Of a stretch of DNA of 33,705 bases, positions 1 through 8,575 are shown piece by piece. Both the position numbers and the translations under genes were made by a program. Source of the DNA: an uncultured Psychrobacter sp. (lineage in GTDB: Bacteria > Pseudomonadota > Gammaproteobacteria > Pseudomonadales > Moraxellaceae); NCBI GenBank assembly GCA_947489525.1, contig CANLDW010000010.1, forward strand, positions 1-33,705, read 5' to 3'. Numbering within the stretch: position 1 is the stretch's first letter; each line of letters starts with the position of its first letter. Under the pieces are notes generated by a model that saw only the letters and a program-made list of their open reading frames with translations, did no database searches and was not told where the DNA came from.

Positions 1-85
1 TCAAATACTCAAATACTCAAATACTCAAATACTCAAATACTCAAATACTCAAATACTCAAATACTCAAATACTCAAATACTCAAA
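1..85 (+). repeat. parH-like centromere array, left end
   Basis: Ten perfect head-to-tail copies of the octamer TCAAATAC (1-80) and a partial TCAAA (81-85). Read in another register this is an ACTC box every 8 bases (7, 15, 23 ... 79) separated by AAAT. The array stops 14 bases before the parF start. The parH centromere of plasmid TP228 is described as ACTC-consensus tetramer boxes separated by 4-bp AT-rich spacers and bound by ParG, so this is an unusually regular version of that layout. Assignment as centromere is inference from position and motif. Confidence 0.8.
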
Positions 86-99
86 ATTAGGATTGCTCT

Positions 100-738
100 A
101 TGAAAGTCATTGCTGTGTTGAATCAAAAAGGAGGCAGTGGCAAGACAACTATTGCCACTCAATTAGCTCGTGGCTTGCAGCTGCAAGGACATAGTGTATT
201 GCTAGTAGATAGTGACCAGCAGGGCAGTGCACGTGATTGGCGAGCTGTAGATGAAGATAATCCAGTACCAGTGATAGGTCTCGATAGACCTACGCTTGAT
301 AAAGATCTAAAAAATGTCTCTGATAAAGAGTATGTTGTGATTGATGGTTCACCACAAGCAACTAGTTTGGCTTTATCTGCAATTAAAGCAGCTGATTTTG
401 TATTAATTCCTGTACAGCCTAGCCCATACGATGTTTGGGCGACTAGCGATTTAGTAGACTTAGTAAAGCAGCGTATAGAGATGACTGACGGTAAACTAAA
501 AGCAGCCTTTGTAGTGTCTAGGGCAATCCAGAATACTAATATTGGTAAGGAAGTGGCTTCAGTTTTACTAGAGTACGGTCTACCTGTGTTAGATAGTAGA
601 ATTATGCAGCGTGTAAGTTATCCAAATAGCGCAGCATTAGGCAAGACCGTATTTGATACTGAGTCAGTGAACAGTAATGCAGTACAAGAAATGACGGTAT
701 TGGTTAATGAAGTTAAAACATTTTTTGATAAGGAGTAA
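100..738 (+). CDS. parF: ParF/ParA-type partition ATPase
   Basis: A 212-residue Walker-type ATPase that would segregate the plasmid by polymerising with the centromere-bound partner. The deviant Walker A motif KGGSGKTT is at residues 10-17, with the signature lysine K10; VLLVDSDQQGSA near residue 33 and YVVIDGSP near residue 78 fit the A' and B motifs. The absence of an N-terminal HTH domain and the short length place it in the ParA type Ib (ParF) group, about 206 residues in TP228. AGGA at 89-92 lies 7 bases before ATG and follows the octamer array directly. The next gene starts immediately after the stop. Family is secure; the symbol parF rather than parA reflects the partner and array. Confidence 0.93.
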   Translation: MKVIAVLNQKGGSGKTTIATQLARGLQLQGHSVLLVDSDQQGSARDWRAVDEDNPVPVIGLDRPTLDKDLKNVSDKEYVVIDGSPQATSLALSAIKAADFVLIPVQPSPYDVWATSDLVDLVKQRIEMTDGKLKAAFVVSRAIQNTNIGKEVASVLLEYGLPVLDSRIMQRVSYPNSAALGKTVFDTESVNSNAVQEMTVLVNEVKTFFDKE

Positions 739-741
739 ATG

Positions 742-951
742 ATGAGCTTAGCAGCAGGTCGTCCCAGTAAGAAGGTAAAAGATGAGTTATCTTTGTCAGA
801 CGTGACCGATAGTCCTCAAAAAACGGCACGAGTAAACTTTAACATTGACAAAGATAAGTATATTGCATTCAAAAAGTTTGCGCTTGATAACCGAAAGACA
901 GTGACTGAGCTATTAACTGAAATGATTGATGAGAAAATAGTTGAACGGTAG
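742..951 (+). CDS. parG: ParG-like ribbon-helix-helix partition protein
   Basis: A 69-70 residue basic protein. The N-terminal third is polar and probably flexible; the C-terminal part (ARVNFNIDKDKYIAFKKFAL then a helix with TVTELLTEMID) has the pattern of the ParG ribbon-helix-helix fold, where the beta strand contacts the centromere. TP228 ParG carries a closely similar RVNVNFDEEK strand at the same place. Two in-frame ATGs exist, at 739 and 742. AGGAG at 731-735 is 3 bases from the first and 6 from the second, so I prefer 742. The gene abuts parF (TAA at 736-738), giving a parFG operon. Expected roles are binding the ACTC array, stimulating ParF and repressing the operon; these are inferred from the family. 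Confidence 0.85.
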   Translation: MSLAAGRPSKKVKDELSLSDVTDSPQKTARVNFNIDKDKYIAFKKFALDNRKTVTELLTEMIDEKIVER

Positions 952-999
952 TTTCTGTAAGTTACAAATAAAGTAGCTCAGAATAAAGGATCATGCTAA

Positions 1000-1881
1000 A
1001 TGTTTATTGAAAGTCATAAAATGGCTTTATCAAGTTTTAAAACAGATATAGATCTGTATATGGTCGATGGTGTGGTAGCAGATGATGAAGGAGTCTTATC
1101 TCTGTTATTCGGGGAGTATTTACGTGTCGAGAATATATTACAAAACTATGATGAGTTTGCAAGCCTAAAAGCACTGCAAGACTTGGATGTGACCGATGCT
1201 GACGCTGTTGAGACGTTTAAGGATGAGCATTACCTAAACGATGATGAGATAGCCGCTATGCAAACTATTAAAGTGCCTGCTGAACGTACCGTACAAGATT
1301 ATCGCTCAACCTATAACGATATACGCGATTGGCTACGTCGTGAAAAGGCGGGTGACCAGCAAGATGAGTCTTCGATTGATTGGGATGAGGTTGTCTTTGA
1401 AATAGACTTGCTCAAATCACAGGAGATCAATCTAGATTATATCCTTGAGCTAATTTTTGAGCATAATAAAAACACCAAGGACAAGTCTGCTTTGGTTGAA
1501 GAAGTACGTCGTTTGATTCGAGCAAGCCTTGGCAACCGAGCCAAAGAAAGCTTGGTGGTAGATTTTATCAATCAAACTAACTTGGATAATATCCCTGACA
1601 AATCCAGCATTATCGATGCCTTCTTTAGCTATGCTCAGGTAGAGCAGCAACGTGAAGTCAAAGATATGATTGCGGCTGAGAATCTGAATGAAGATGCTGC
1701 TAAGCGTTATATTACCGCTTCTCTAAAGCGTGAGTACGCCAGTGAGAACGGTACAGAGTTGAATGCTATCTTGCCTAAACTAAACCCTCTCAACCCGCAG
1801 TATCTGACCAAGAAGCAAAGTGTTCTGCAGAAAATAGCAGCTTTCGTTGAGAAGTTTAAAGGTGTGGGTGGGAAGGTTTAG
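1000..1881 (+). pseudogene. hsdR: HsdR C-terminal fragment (type I restriction subunit, 5'-truncated)
   Basis: The 293-residue reading frame resembles only the C-terminal helical part of EcoR124-family HsdR. Recognisable blocks are [20 protein letters not shown] near residue 40, [15 protein letters not shown] near 100, the [19 protein letters not shown] helix near 138, and a natural HsdR-like end ([12 protein letters not shown] ... [10 protein letters not shown]). The nuclease and both RecA-like motor domains, roughly the first 700 residues of a 1000-residue protein, are missing, and no hsdM or hsdS is present. The remaining frame is open with no stops, and AAGGA at 986-990 sits 9 bases before ATG, so a stand-alone polypeptide could be made. 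Either a relic of a restriction island that ended next to the following gene, or a retained fragment. Homology is from memory of the family. Confidence 0.82.
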
Positions 1882-1960
1882 CTAAATCAATAGAAAGCTC
1901 TGCAAATAAATCATGTTTATCGAGAATTCTAGATAGTTCATTAAAAAATAGGAAGTATTA

Positions 1961-4900
1961 ATGATTAACAGTGAATACCCTAATGGATCTGAATGGCGAA
2001 AATGGGATCTGCATATACATACGCCAGCATCGTTTCATTGGACTGGGCAGAAGTTCAATAGTGATCCTTGTGATCCTAGAAATGCGCCATTAGTTGATCA
2101 GATGATAAATGCACTCAATTCAGCAGAACCAGCAGTATTTGCAATAATGGATTATTGGACTTTTGATGGTTGGTTTGCTTTAAAGCATCGATTGAAGCAG
2201 GACGATGCTCCAAAGTTAGAAAAAACAGTTTTTCCTGGTATAGAATTACGTCTAATGTCACCCCTAAAAGGAGGAAGATTAAACGCACATGTAATTTTCT
2301 CTGACAATATTAAAGACCAAGAGCTCATAGATTTTAAAGCTAATTTGAAGCTAGAGTTCCCAGGAGATGGATGTAGAAATTTATCTAATGATGCTCTTAT
2401 TGATTATGCTCGTTCGGTTCCTGAAGATAAGTTAAGGCATCATGGCATAGATATATCTAGGGTATTAGATCATACAAATTATGCTCTAGAAGCTGGTTCA
2501 ATAATGGCTGAATTGAATTGTGAAAGTTACAAGGAAGCCATAACAAAAGTAAAAAATAAACAAGCTATAGGTTTTATGCCTTTTGATACTAGTGATGGTT
2601 TAACTGGAATAGAGCGTAATGCTCATTATGTATACGTTTTAGGATTATTCAAAACTTCGCCAATATTCGAGACTAGAAATATTAGCATTTGGGAGGCTTT
2701 TTCTGGTATTAAGACCACTAAAAATGAGCGGTGGTTTGATGACTTCCAAATAGCATTAAATAATACTCCAAGACTAGCTGTTTCTGGCAGTGATGCGCAT
2801 CGGTTCATTGGTATTCAAGGAAATGATGATCAACGAGGATATGGTGATTACCCTTCAGGAAAAGCTACTTGGATAAAAGCTAATCCAACTTTCCAAGGAT
2901 TACAACAAGCAATAAAAGAGCCTGCAAAACGCTCTTTTATAGGTGCAGTGCCCCCCAAATTAAAGTTGATAAGAGAAAATAGAAGTATATTCATAGATAA
3001 GCTAGAGGTGACAAAAGTTCCATTGTCGGCATTTAATGAACGCTGGTTAGAAAATACTAAACTAACGTTAAACAATGATTTGGTTGCTATTATTGGTAAT
3101 AAAGGAAGTGGTAAAAGCGCACTAGCAGATATTATTGCGTTAGTAGGCAACTCAAAACAAAGTCATCATTTCTCTTTCTTAAAGAAAAACCGTTTCAGAG
3201 GCAAAGTGGGTGTACCTGCAAAACATTTCATTGCAAAATTGATGTGGGGAGATGAACAAGTTTTAGAAAAAAACCTAAATGATGATCCAGAAATTGAACA
3301 TGTTGAGTTTGTTAAGTATATACCTCAAGGACACTTTGAAGAGCTATGTAACGATCATGTCGACGGTAAATCCAATTCTTTTGAACAGGAATTGAGGGCT
3401 GTTATTTTCTCTCATGCTAATGAAACTACTAGGCTAGGCGCCCATAATTTTGAACAACTTATCGAACAACAAGAAAGTGCGCTGAGGAGTAATTTTGATA
3501 GTTTAAGAAGCGTGTTACATAAGATCAATCATCAGATATCATATATTGAAGGACAGATGTCAGACGTAACTCGTAATACGATTAGCGAGAAATTGACTCA
3601 AAAGAATAGGTTGCTTGAAGAGCATTCAAAGGCTAAACCTGAGGAAGTCTCTGAACCAACCATCGAGTCTTCTGCAGAACAACAGCAAGTCTCTGCCGAA
3701 TTAACAGATGTAAATCGGCAATTAGAAGCTATCTATATACAACAAGAAGAAAATAAGATTAAGCTGACTAAGTTGGCTTCAAAGAAGAAGTCTTATTTAA
3801 ATATAAAAGAAGGAATTGAGGTTGTTGAAAGATCTCTGAGTCAGTTTAGAAGTGATCATTTGGTTGATGCGGTAACTTTAGATTTAACTCTAGAAAGCTT
3901 GCTTTCGTTAGAAGTACATGAGCTGATATTGTCAGAAACAGATACTAATATTTCTACTGAAATTACAAGAATTAAAGCTAGTGATGCAAATCTTGATATC
4001 AATAAAAACATTTTAATTTTAAGACGAAACGCTTTAAATACAAGATTAAATGGACCACAGCAGGCTTATCAGCAGTACCTAGAATTATTAAATACTTGGG
4101 AAGAAAAACAGGCTGGAATAGTCGGATCAAACGACCTACCTGAGACAATACTGGGATTGGAGCATCAGCTCGAAAAATTAAATGATTTGCCAATTGAAAG
4201 AGATGAGTTGCAAACCCAAAGAATTTCAATCACCGCACAAATTTTTGATATTCTAGATGAACAACGTATCAGCAGGGAGGCTCTATTCAAACCTGTTCAA
4301 GAATTAATTCAAAGTAATTCTCTAATACGCAACGAATATAAGCTGCAGTTTCAGTCAGAATTAAAAAGCAACCTAGATATGATCTACGATAGATTGTTTT
4401 TAATGGTTAAACAAACTGCCGGTGATTTTAGAGGGGAGAGTGAAAGCTTAGCGGTACTAAGAGAATTAATGGATAAGCATGATATAAGTTCTAAACCTTC
4501 TCTTATAAATTTAGTTCAAGAACTACATGGGAGGCTTGAGGAAGCTTCAAAACTACCAGGCATACAATCTTTACTAAAGAAAGATCGTAATGCTAATGAA
4601 GTCTATGATTTCATATTTGGGCTAGAGTATCTAAAACCTCAATATACTTTGATGTTTCAGGATGCACAAATAGAACAGCTTTCACCAGGACAAAGAGGCG
4701 CTCTACTTTTGATCTTCTACCTCCTGGTTGATAAAGACAATAATCCTATAATCTTAGATCAACCAGAAGAAAACTTGGATAACGAAACAATAGTTAGCTT
4801 ACTCGTACCTGTGTTAACTGAAGCAAAGCAAAAGAGACAAATAATTATGGTTACTCATAACCCTAATTTAGCGATAGTTTGTGATGCAGAACAAATAATT

Positions 4901-5044
4901 CATTGTGAATTTTCTCGTTCAAACAGCAATGATATTAGTTATATTTCAGGAGCCATAGAGTGCAGCATAATTAATAATAAAGCTGTTGATGTATTAGAAG
5001 GGACTATAATAGCTTTTGACAACCGAAAAATAAAATATATGTAG
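1961..5044 (+). CDS. PHP-domain plus SMC-like ATPase (TrlF-type)
   Basis: A 1027-residue two-part protein. The N-terminal domain resembles PHP metal phosphoesterases: DLHIHT with H18 and H20, a PGIE motif with E95, and GSDAHR with H280. The usual second motif (DH) reads DY at 64-65. The C-terminal part is an SMC/RecN-like ABC ATPase: Walker A GNKGSGKS at 379-386, a long coiled-coil insertion of roughly 480-850, signature LSPGQRG at 907-913, Walker B IILDQPEENLD around 930-940, and an H-loop VTHNP. This matches proteins named TrlF family, often found beside type I restriction loci; activity is not established and a defence or nucleic-acid role is inference. AGGAAG at 1950-1955 supports this start. 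The gene is visibly more AT-rich than the rest of the plasmid, suggesting acquisition together with the hsdR fragment. Confidence 0.85.
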   Translation: MINSEYPNGSEWRKWDLHIHTPASFHWTGQKFNSDPCDPRNAPLVDQMINALNSAEPAVFAIMDYWTFDGWFALKHRLKQDDAPKLEKTVFPGIELRLMSPLKGGRLNAHVIFSDNIKDQELIDFKANLKLEFPGDGCRNLSNDALIDYARSVPEDKLRHHGIDISRVLDHTNYALEAGSIMAELNCESYKEAITKVKNKQAIGFMPFDTSDGLTGIERNAHYVYVLGLFKTSPIFETRNISIWEAFSGIKTTKNERWFDDFQIALNNTPRLAVSGSDAHRFIGIQGNDDQRGYGDYPSGKATWIKANPTFQGLQQAIKEPAKRSFIGAVPPKLKLIRENRSIFIDKLEVTKVPLSAFNERWLENTKLTLNNDLVAIIGNKGSGKSALADIIALVGNSKQSHHFSFLKKNRFRGKVGVPAKHFIAKLMWGDEQVLEKNLNDDPEIEHVEFVKYIPQGHFEELCNDHVDGKSNSFEQELRAVIFSHANETTRLGAHNFEQLIEQQESALRSNFDSLRSVLHKINHQISYIEGQMSDVTRNTISEKLTQKNRLLEEHSKAKPEEVSEPTIESSAEQQQVSAELTDVNRQLEAIYIQQEENKIKLTKLASKKKSYLNIKEGIEVVERSLSQFRSDHLVDAVTLDLTLESLLSLEVHELILSETDTNISTEITRIKASDANLDINKNILILRRNALNTRLNGPQQAYQQYLELLNTWEEKQAGIVGSNDLPETILGLEHQLEKLNDLPIERDELQTQRISITAQIFDILDEQRISREALFKPVQELIQSNSLIRNEYKLQFQSELKSNLDMIYDRLFLMVKQTAGDFRGESESLAVLRELMDKHDISSKPSLINLVQELHGRLEEASKLPGIQSLLKKDRNANEVYDFIFGLEYLKPQYTLMFQDAQIEQLSPGQRGALLLIFYLLVDKDNNPIILDQPEENLDNETIVSLLVPVLTEAKQKRQIIMVTHNPNLAIVCDAEQIIHCEFSRSNSNDISYISGAIECSIINNKAVDVLEGTIIAFDNRKIKYM

Positions 5045-5140
5045 GGCATTACACTAATATATACCTGTTTTATGAATGTACGTCTAAAAGACCGATTATC
5101 TAAATCAACTATGTAGAAGCTAACAACCTACCTAGAATTA

Positions 5141-5167
5141 GACTAAGGTGGTTTTATCACCTTAGTC
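5141..5167. terminator. hairpin after the TrlF-type gene
   Basis: Perfect 10-bp inverted repeat, GACTAAGGTG (5141-5150) and CACCTTAGTC (5158-5167), with a 7-base loop. There is no T-run on either side, so it may be a weak or bidirectional terminator, or another structure, between the ATPase gene and the resolvase promoter. Confidence 0.45.
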
Positions 5168-5226
5168 AGCCTATCATTAACCTATACCCAAAACATAAAA
5201 CTTCTAAACGATAACCTATCTATCAT

Positions 5227-5255
5227 TTGACTTTTATTTGATATTAAATGATAGT
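5227..5255 (+). promoter_or_regulatory. candidate resolvase promoter
   Basis: TTGACT (5227-5232), a 17-base spacer and GATAGT (5250-5255), about 60 bases before the resolvase start. The surrounding 5220-5315 is AT-rich with imperfect inverted repeats and would be the expected place for a res site. The -10 is a poor match. Confidence 0.35.
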
Positions 5256-5315
5256 AATATCTTGCTATTATCAATGAACATCAATTATTAAGTCTAACTG
5301 ATACAAAGAGGTATT

Positions 5316-5912
5316 ATGACCGTTCGTATTTATGTGAGAGCCAGCACTAAGGATCAAGACGCTACTAGAGCATTAATAGATTTGGTTGCCTTCAGTAGCC
5401 GCTATGGTGATAGCTATGTTGATTACGTTGAGCACTTCAGTGGTACAAAGCTCGATAGACCAATCTTAGCTAAGTTGCTAAAGGACGCCGAGCAAGGCGA
5501 TATTTTATTGGTTGAAAGCGTGGATAGATTAAGCAGACTATCTCAAGATGATTTTTCGATTCTAAAGCAGCGTATTAAAGATAAGGGCTTACGATTGGTG
5601 GTGGCTGATCTACCAACCACACATACGATGAGTGACGGTATGACAGGTGAGATCCTAAAAGTGATTAACGATATGCTGATCGATTTATTAGCGACCATGG
5701 CAAAGCTTGATAATGACAAGCGTAGAGAGCGCATTAAACAAGGATTGGCCAACAGTGGCTATAAACCCACTGGTAAGAAAGCCAATACCGCAAAACACAA
5801 TCGTATTAAAGCATTGGCTAGTCAAAACAATATGACAAAAGAAGAGATCGCTAAGGCGGTTGGTGTTGGCGTAGCTACCGTTTATCGTGTCTTAAAGCAG
5901 GTCAATAGCTGA
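5316..5912 (+). CDS. serine resolvase/invertase (intact)
   Basis: A 198-residue small serine recombinase. The N-terminal catalytic domain starts YVRASTKDQ with nucleophile S10 and R8; the VDRLSR motif near residue 68 and the DNDKRRERIKQGLA segment (start of the long helix E) are in the usual order. The C-terminus ends in a helix-turn-helix (EEIAKAVGVGVATVYRVLKQ). Likely job: resolving plasmid multimers or cointegrates at a nearby res site, or being the leftover recombinase of a Tn3-like element; no transposase is present. GAGG lies just before ATG. It is only distantly similar to the broken resolvase at 7895-8562, so the two are not recent duplicates. Confidence 0.9.
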   Translation: MTVRIYVRASTKDQDATRALIDLVAFSSRYGDSYVDYVEHFSGTKLDRPILAKLLKDAEQGDILLVESVDRLSRLSQDDFSILKQRIKDKGLRLVVADLPTTHTMSDGMTGEILKVINDMLIDLLATMAKLDNDKRRERIKQGLANSGYKPTGKKANTAKHNRIKALASQNNMTKEEIAKAVGVGVATVYRVLKQVNS

Positions 5913-6076
5913 GGTATTTTAAATATCGACTCAACGTGACCTTTGGTCTTGATTTAAAGGCATCGCAACGTCATAAGAAAATCGTTTTAATGCAATAAGG
6001 CTTTATAATAATCATTATATTGCATTCATAATTGTTTTTGCGCAAAATGGCTTATCTATAATCGCTTGAGCCACTC

Positions 6077-7660
6077 ATGATGAATACCCCTATCTCAGAT
6101 CCTATTGGCGCAGCATGGCTTGTCCGTTATGCCAGCATAGAGCTGGTTTCGCCTTTATATGTCAGCAGTAGTATCGGTGGGCGCAGACAAACCTATAAAG
6201 ACGGTGACGTCATTCATAACGCTTATCAGGAAACCGCACGTCCACTGGACACTATCATTGCGCACTTACAGTTTCACATGCGTCATGAAGTACTGAATTT
6301 AGAGTTACTGGTTCGTCTATTTGAGCAGATAGGGGCAAATGACGTGCAAGCATGGGTAAACGCTGAGCCGACAGGCAGCTATGCCCGTAGAATGGCTTTC
6401 TTGTATGAGTGGCTCATGGATAAGCATTTAGAGGTACCGAGTAATATAGGCGGTAACTATGTGGATGCTTTGGATACCAAGAAGTTGGTTACTTCAAGTC
6501 CTTCGCAGGTCATCAAGAACGCTCGCTGGCGTATCAATGACAATCTAGCAGGAACCCGTCATTTCTGTCCGATGCTGGTAAAAACAGAGGCCTTTACGCA
6601 AGCAGCTGCACTCGATATTGCCACAATGGTTGACAAACTTAACGATGAATTTGGGCAAGACTTACTGATGCGCGCCTCCGTATGGATGACCCTACGAGAG
6701 AGTAAAGCCAGCTTTACTATAGAAGGTGAGGGAAAAGAGTTAAAACGCATTGAACGTTTTGCCGATGTGATGGCACGGCGTACCGGCACCGGTGACATTC
6801 CGCTTGATCCTGAATCACTAGCAGAGTTGCAACAAGAGATACTCGGTAGCAAAACGGTTATCCAGCAGTATGGTGTCCGTCAATCACCAGTTTTTGTGTC
6901 GCATACTCAGGTCAATGGCTTTAAAGAAATTGTGCATTATATTGCTCCACCAGCTGATGACATTGCTGATAAGTTAGAAGGATTACAGGTATTTATGGAA
7001 AAGACTGAGGGACAATCAGCACTGATGCGTAGTGCGGTTGCCTCCTTTGCCTTTGTATATATTCATCCGCTGGCGGATGGCAATGGCCGTGTACATCGCT
7101 TTTTAATTAATGACGTCCTCAGGCGAGACCAGGTCATTCATGAGCCGATTATCCTACCTATATCACAAGCCATTGCCGAGCATCCCTCAGACCGGCATGC
7201 CTATGATAAGATTTTAGACCGTGTCTCTGTGCCGCTCATGAAGCAAATCCGTGATCATTACAGCTTTGATAAACAGGCAGTTACCTACCCTGATGGTATT
7301 CGCTCAAACTTAAATTTTGGAAATACTCACCTGATTCAACCTGCATGGCGCTTCATGGATCTAACGCCTCACGTTCAGTACTTATCAGGACTGATTGCTC
7401 ATGTTATTGAAAAAGAGATGCATAACGAGTCACAGTACCTAAGAAAGCATGACCATGCACGACTGGCGATAAAAGAGATTGTTGAGATGCCCAACAGCTA
7501 TGCCGATAGAATCATTCGCAGCATGCTACAAAATAAGGGTGCTAAAAGTAATAAGCTACTGAAGGATTATCCGTTTTTGGCAAATGATGAGGTTTGGGAC
7601 GATATTTTCTCTATCGTTGTAGAGACCTTTAAAGATGAAGCAGATGGTTTGAATAGTTAG
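6077..7660 (+). CDS. Fic-domain protein (class II, N-terminal inhibitory helix)
   Basis: A 527-residue Fic protein, expected to transfer AMP or a related moiety from a nucleotide to a hydroxyl side chain of a target protein. The catalytic motif HPLADGNGRVHR starts at H330. The motif SFTIEG at 212-217 fits the [S/T]xxxE[G/N] inhibitory pattern, with E216 predicted to block the nucleotide site; its position before the Fic motif makes it class II, self-inhibited without a separate antitoxin. The long N- and C-terminal regions have no motif I recognise. Two ATGs (6077, 6080) follow only a weak GAG, so translation may be poor. It stands alone between the two resolvases. The target is unknown; a toxin-like or defence role is possible. 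Confidence 0.88.
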   Translation: MMNTPISDPIGAAWLVRYASIELVSPLYVSSSIGGRRQTYKDGDVIHNAYQETARPLDTIIAHLQFHMRHEVLNLELLVRLFEQIGANDVQAWVNAEPTGSYARRMAFLYEWLMDKHLEVPSNIGGNYVDALDTKKLVTSSPSQVIKNARWRINDNLAGTRHFCPMLVKTEAFTQAAALDIATMVDKLNDEFGQDLLMRASVWMTLRESKASFTIEGEGKELKRIERFADVMARRTGTGDIPLDPESLAELQQEILGSKTVIQQYGVRQSPVFVSHTQVNGFKEIVHYIAPPADDIADKLEGLQVFMEKTEGQSALMRSAVASFAFVYIHPLADGNGRVHRFLINDVLRRDQVIHEPIILPISQAIAEHPSDRHAYDKILDRVSVPLMKQIRDHYSFDKQAVTYPDGIRSNLNFGNTHLIQPAWRFMDLTPHVQYLSGLIAHVIEKEMHNESQYLRKHDHARLAIKEIVEMPNSYADRIIRSMLQNKGAKSNKLLKDYPFLANDEVWDDIFSIVVETFKDEADGLNS

Positions 7661-7894
7661 ACGAACCCTGCTATACGCAGGAAAGTCTGCCTTGATAATC
7701 AAGCTCAAGCTAGTCTCAATATTATCGTTCCAATGATGATTCGTTTGTAAAACGATTCGGCGAAAATACCGTAGCCTGAAAAGTAATCAATATTTTTCTT
7801 GACCCTATTCAAGCTAATAAACTACTAAAAATAGAATATGTTAAAGGAACTTTGATAACAGATTACTTTTGTTTGACAAGAATTATTACAGCTC
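7661..7894. other. intergenic, 3' side of the fic gene
   Basis: About 230 bases between fic and the end of the broken resolvase on the other strand. I see no coding frame, RNA or clear terminator; TTAGGA (read on the minus strand, 7893-7898) just inside the array matches the base string that follows the left array. Confidence 0.4.
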
Positions 7895-8562
7895 CTAAAA
7901 TTTGAGTATTTGAGTATTTGAGTATTTGAGTATTTGAGTATTTGAGTATTTGAGTATTTGTTTAGCTATAACAGCTATCAGCTGACGCGAACACTTAGCT
8001 GTAGCTTGTATTTCAGAATAGCTATGCCCAGATTTTAGGAGGCTAGCAATAATCTTACGCTTTTCGGTATCTTTCCTACGCCCTAAATATTTACCTTCTG
8101 TCTTAGCATGAGCAATACCTTGCACCTGACGGTTATGTCGATCTTTATAGTCCTTTCTAGCAATAGCAGCGAGCATATCAAGCATCATCGAATTAATGGA
8201 CTGTAATACGCTGCTCATAAATTCAGTGCTGCTCTCAGATTGAGGCGTCATATATGAGGTCGGTAGCTCTTTTGATACTACCCCAGATTCTTTTCTAATA
8301 GCATTCTTTTGAGAGTATCCCAATCAGCTTGGTTTAAACGTGCTAAGCGGTCAATCTGCTCTACCAAAATTATATCGCCTTCATAGGCATCATCGATCAC
8401 TTACATTAACTGTGGACGTATTAAAGTTGCGCCTGATTCGTTTTCGACATAGAAGGCAGCAATTTTGTGGCCATGATCATTGGCAAATGCTATGAGCTCG
8501 CTTTTGGCACGCTTAGCATCTTGTTCTTTGGTTGAAGCTCGTAGATACGCTCTAATAAACAT
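7895..8562 (-). pseudogene. serine resolvase, broken (nonsense plus frameshift), repeat-encoded tail
   Basis: Starting at ATG 8562, preceded by AGGTG, the minus strand reads MFIRAYLRASTKEQDAKRAK with the catalytic RAS motif, then hits TAA at 8401-8403 after RPQLM, where the family continues. Beyond it VIDDAYEGDIILVEQIDRL carries the DRL motif. A second lesion lies at 8281-8284: four G's on the minus strand where five would join EKNLG to VVSKELPTSY, so one base is missing. The remaining 142 codons hold the helix E region and a C-terminal HTH, and finish by reading through the octamer array (tail KYSNTQIL repeated) to TAG at 7895. Two independent lesions make an inactive gene likely. No transposon genes remain around it. 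Confidence 0.88.
7901..7960 (-). repeat. second octamer array, inverted
   Basis: Seven perfect copies of TTTGAGTA plus TTTG on the plus strand, which is the left-end octamer in inverted orientation: seven ACTC boxes with AAAT spacers on the minus strand. It lies inside the 3' end of the broken resolvase gene, where its 24-base superperiod encodes the repeating peptide KYSNTQIL. On the minus strand the array is followed by AAATT and TTAGGA; the left array is followed by AAAA and TTAGGA. Confidence 0.95.
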
Positions 8563-8575
8563 AAACACCTAAAAT

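Noticed and set aside
1..85. Octamer array as a CRISPR array
   Set aside because: The units are 8 bases with no unique spacers; nothing like cas genes is present.
2848..3150. Minus-strand ORF of 100 codons inside the TrlF-type gene
   Set aside because: Antisense to a conserved Walker A region; no ribosome site or family resemblance.
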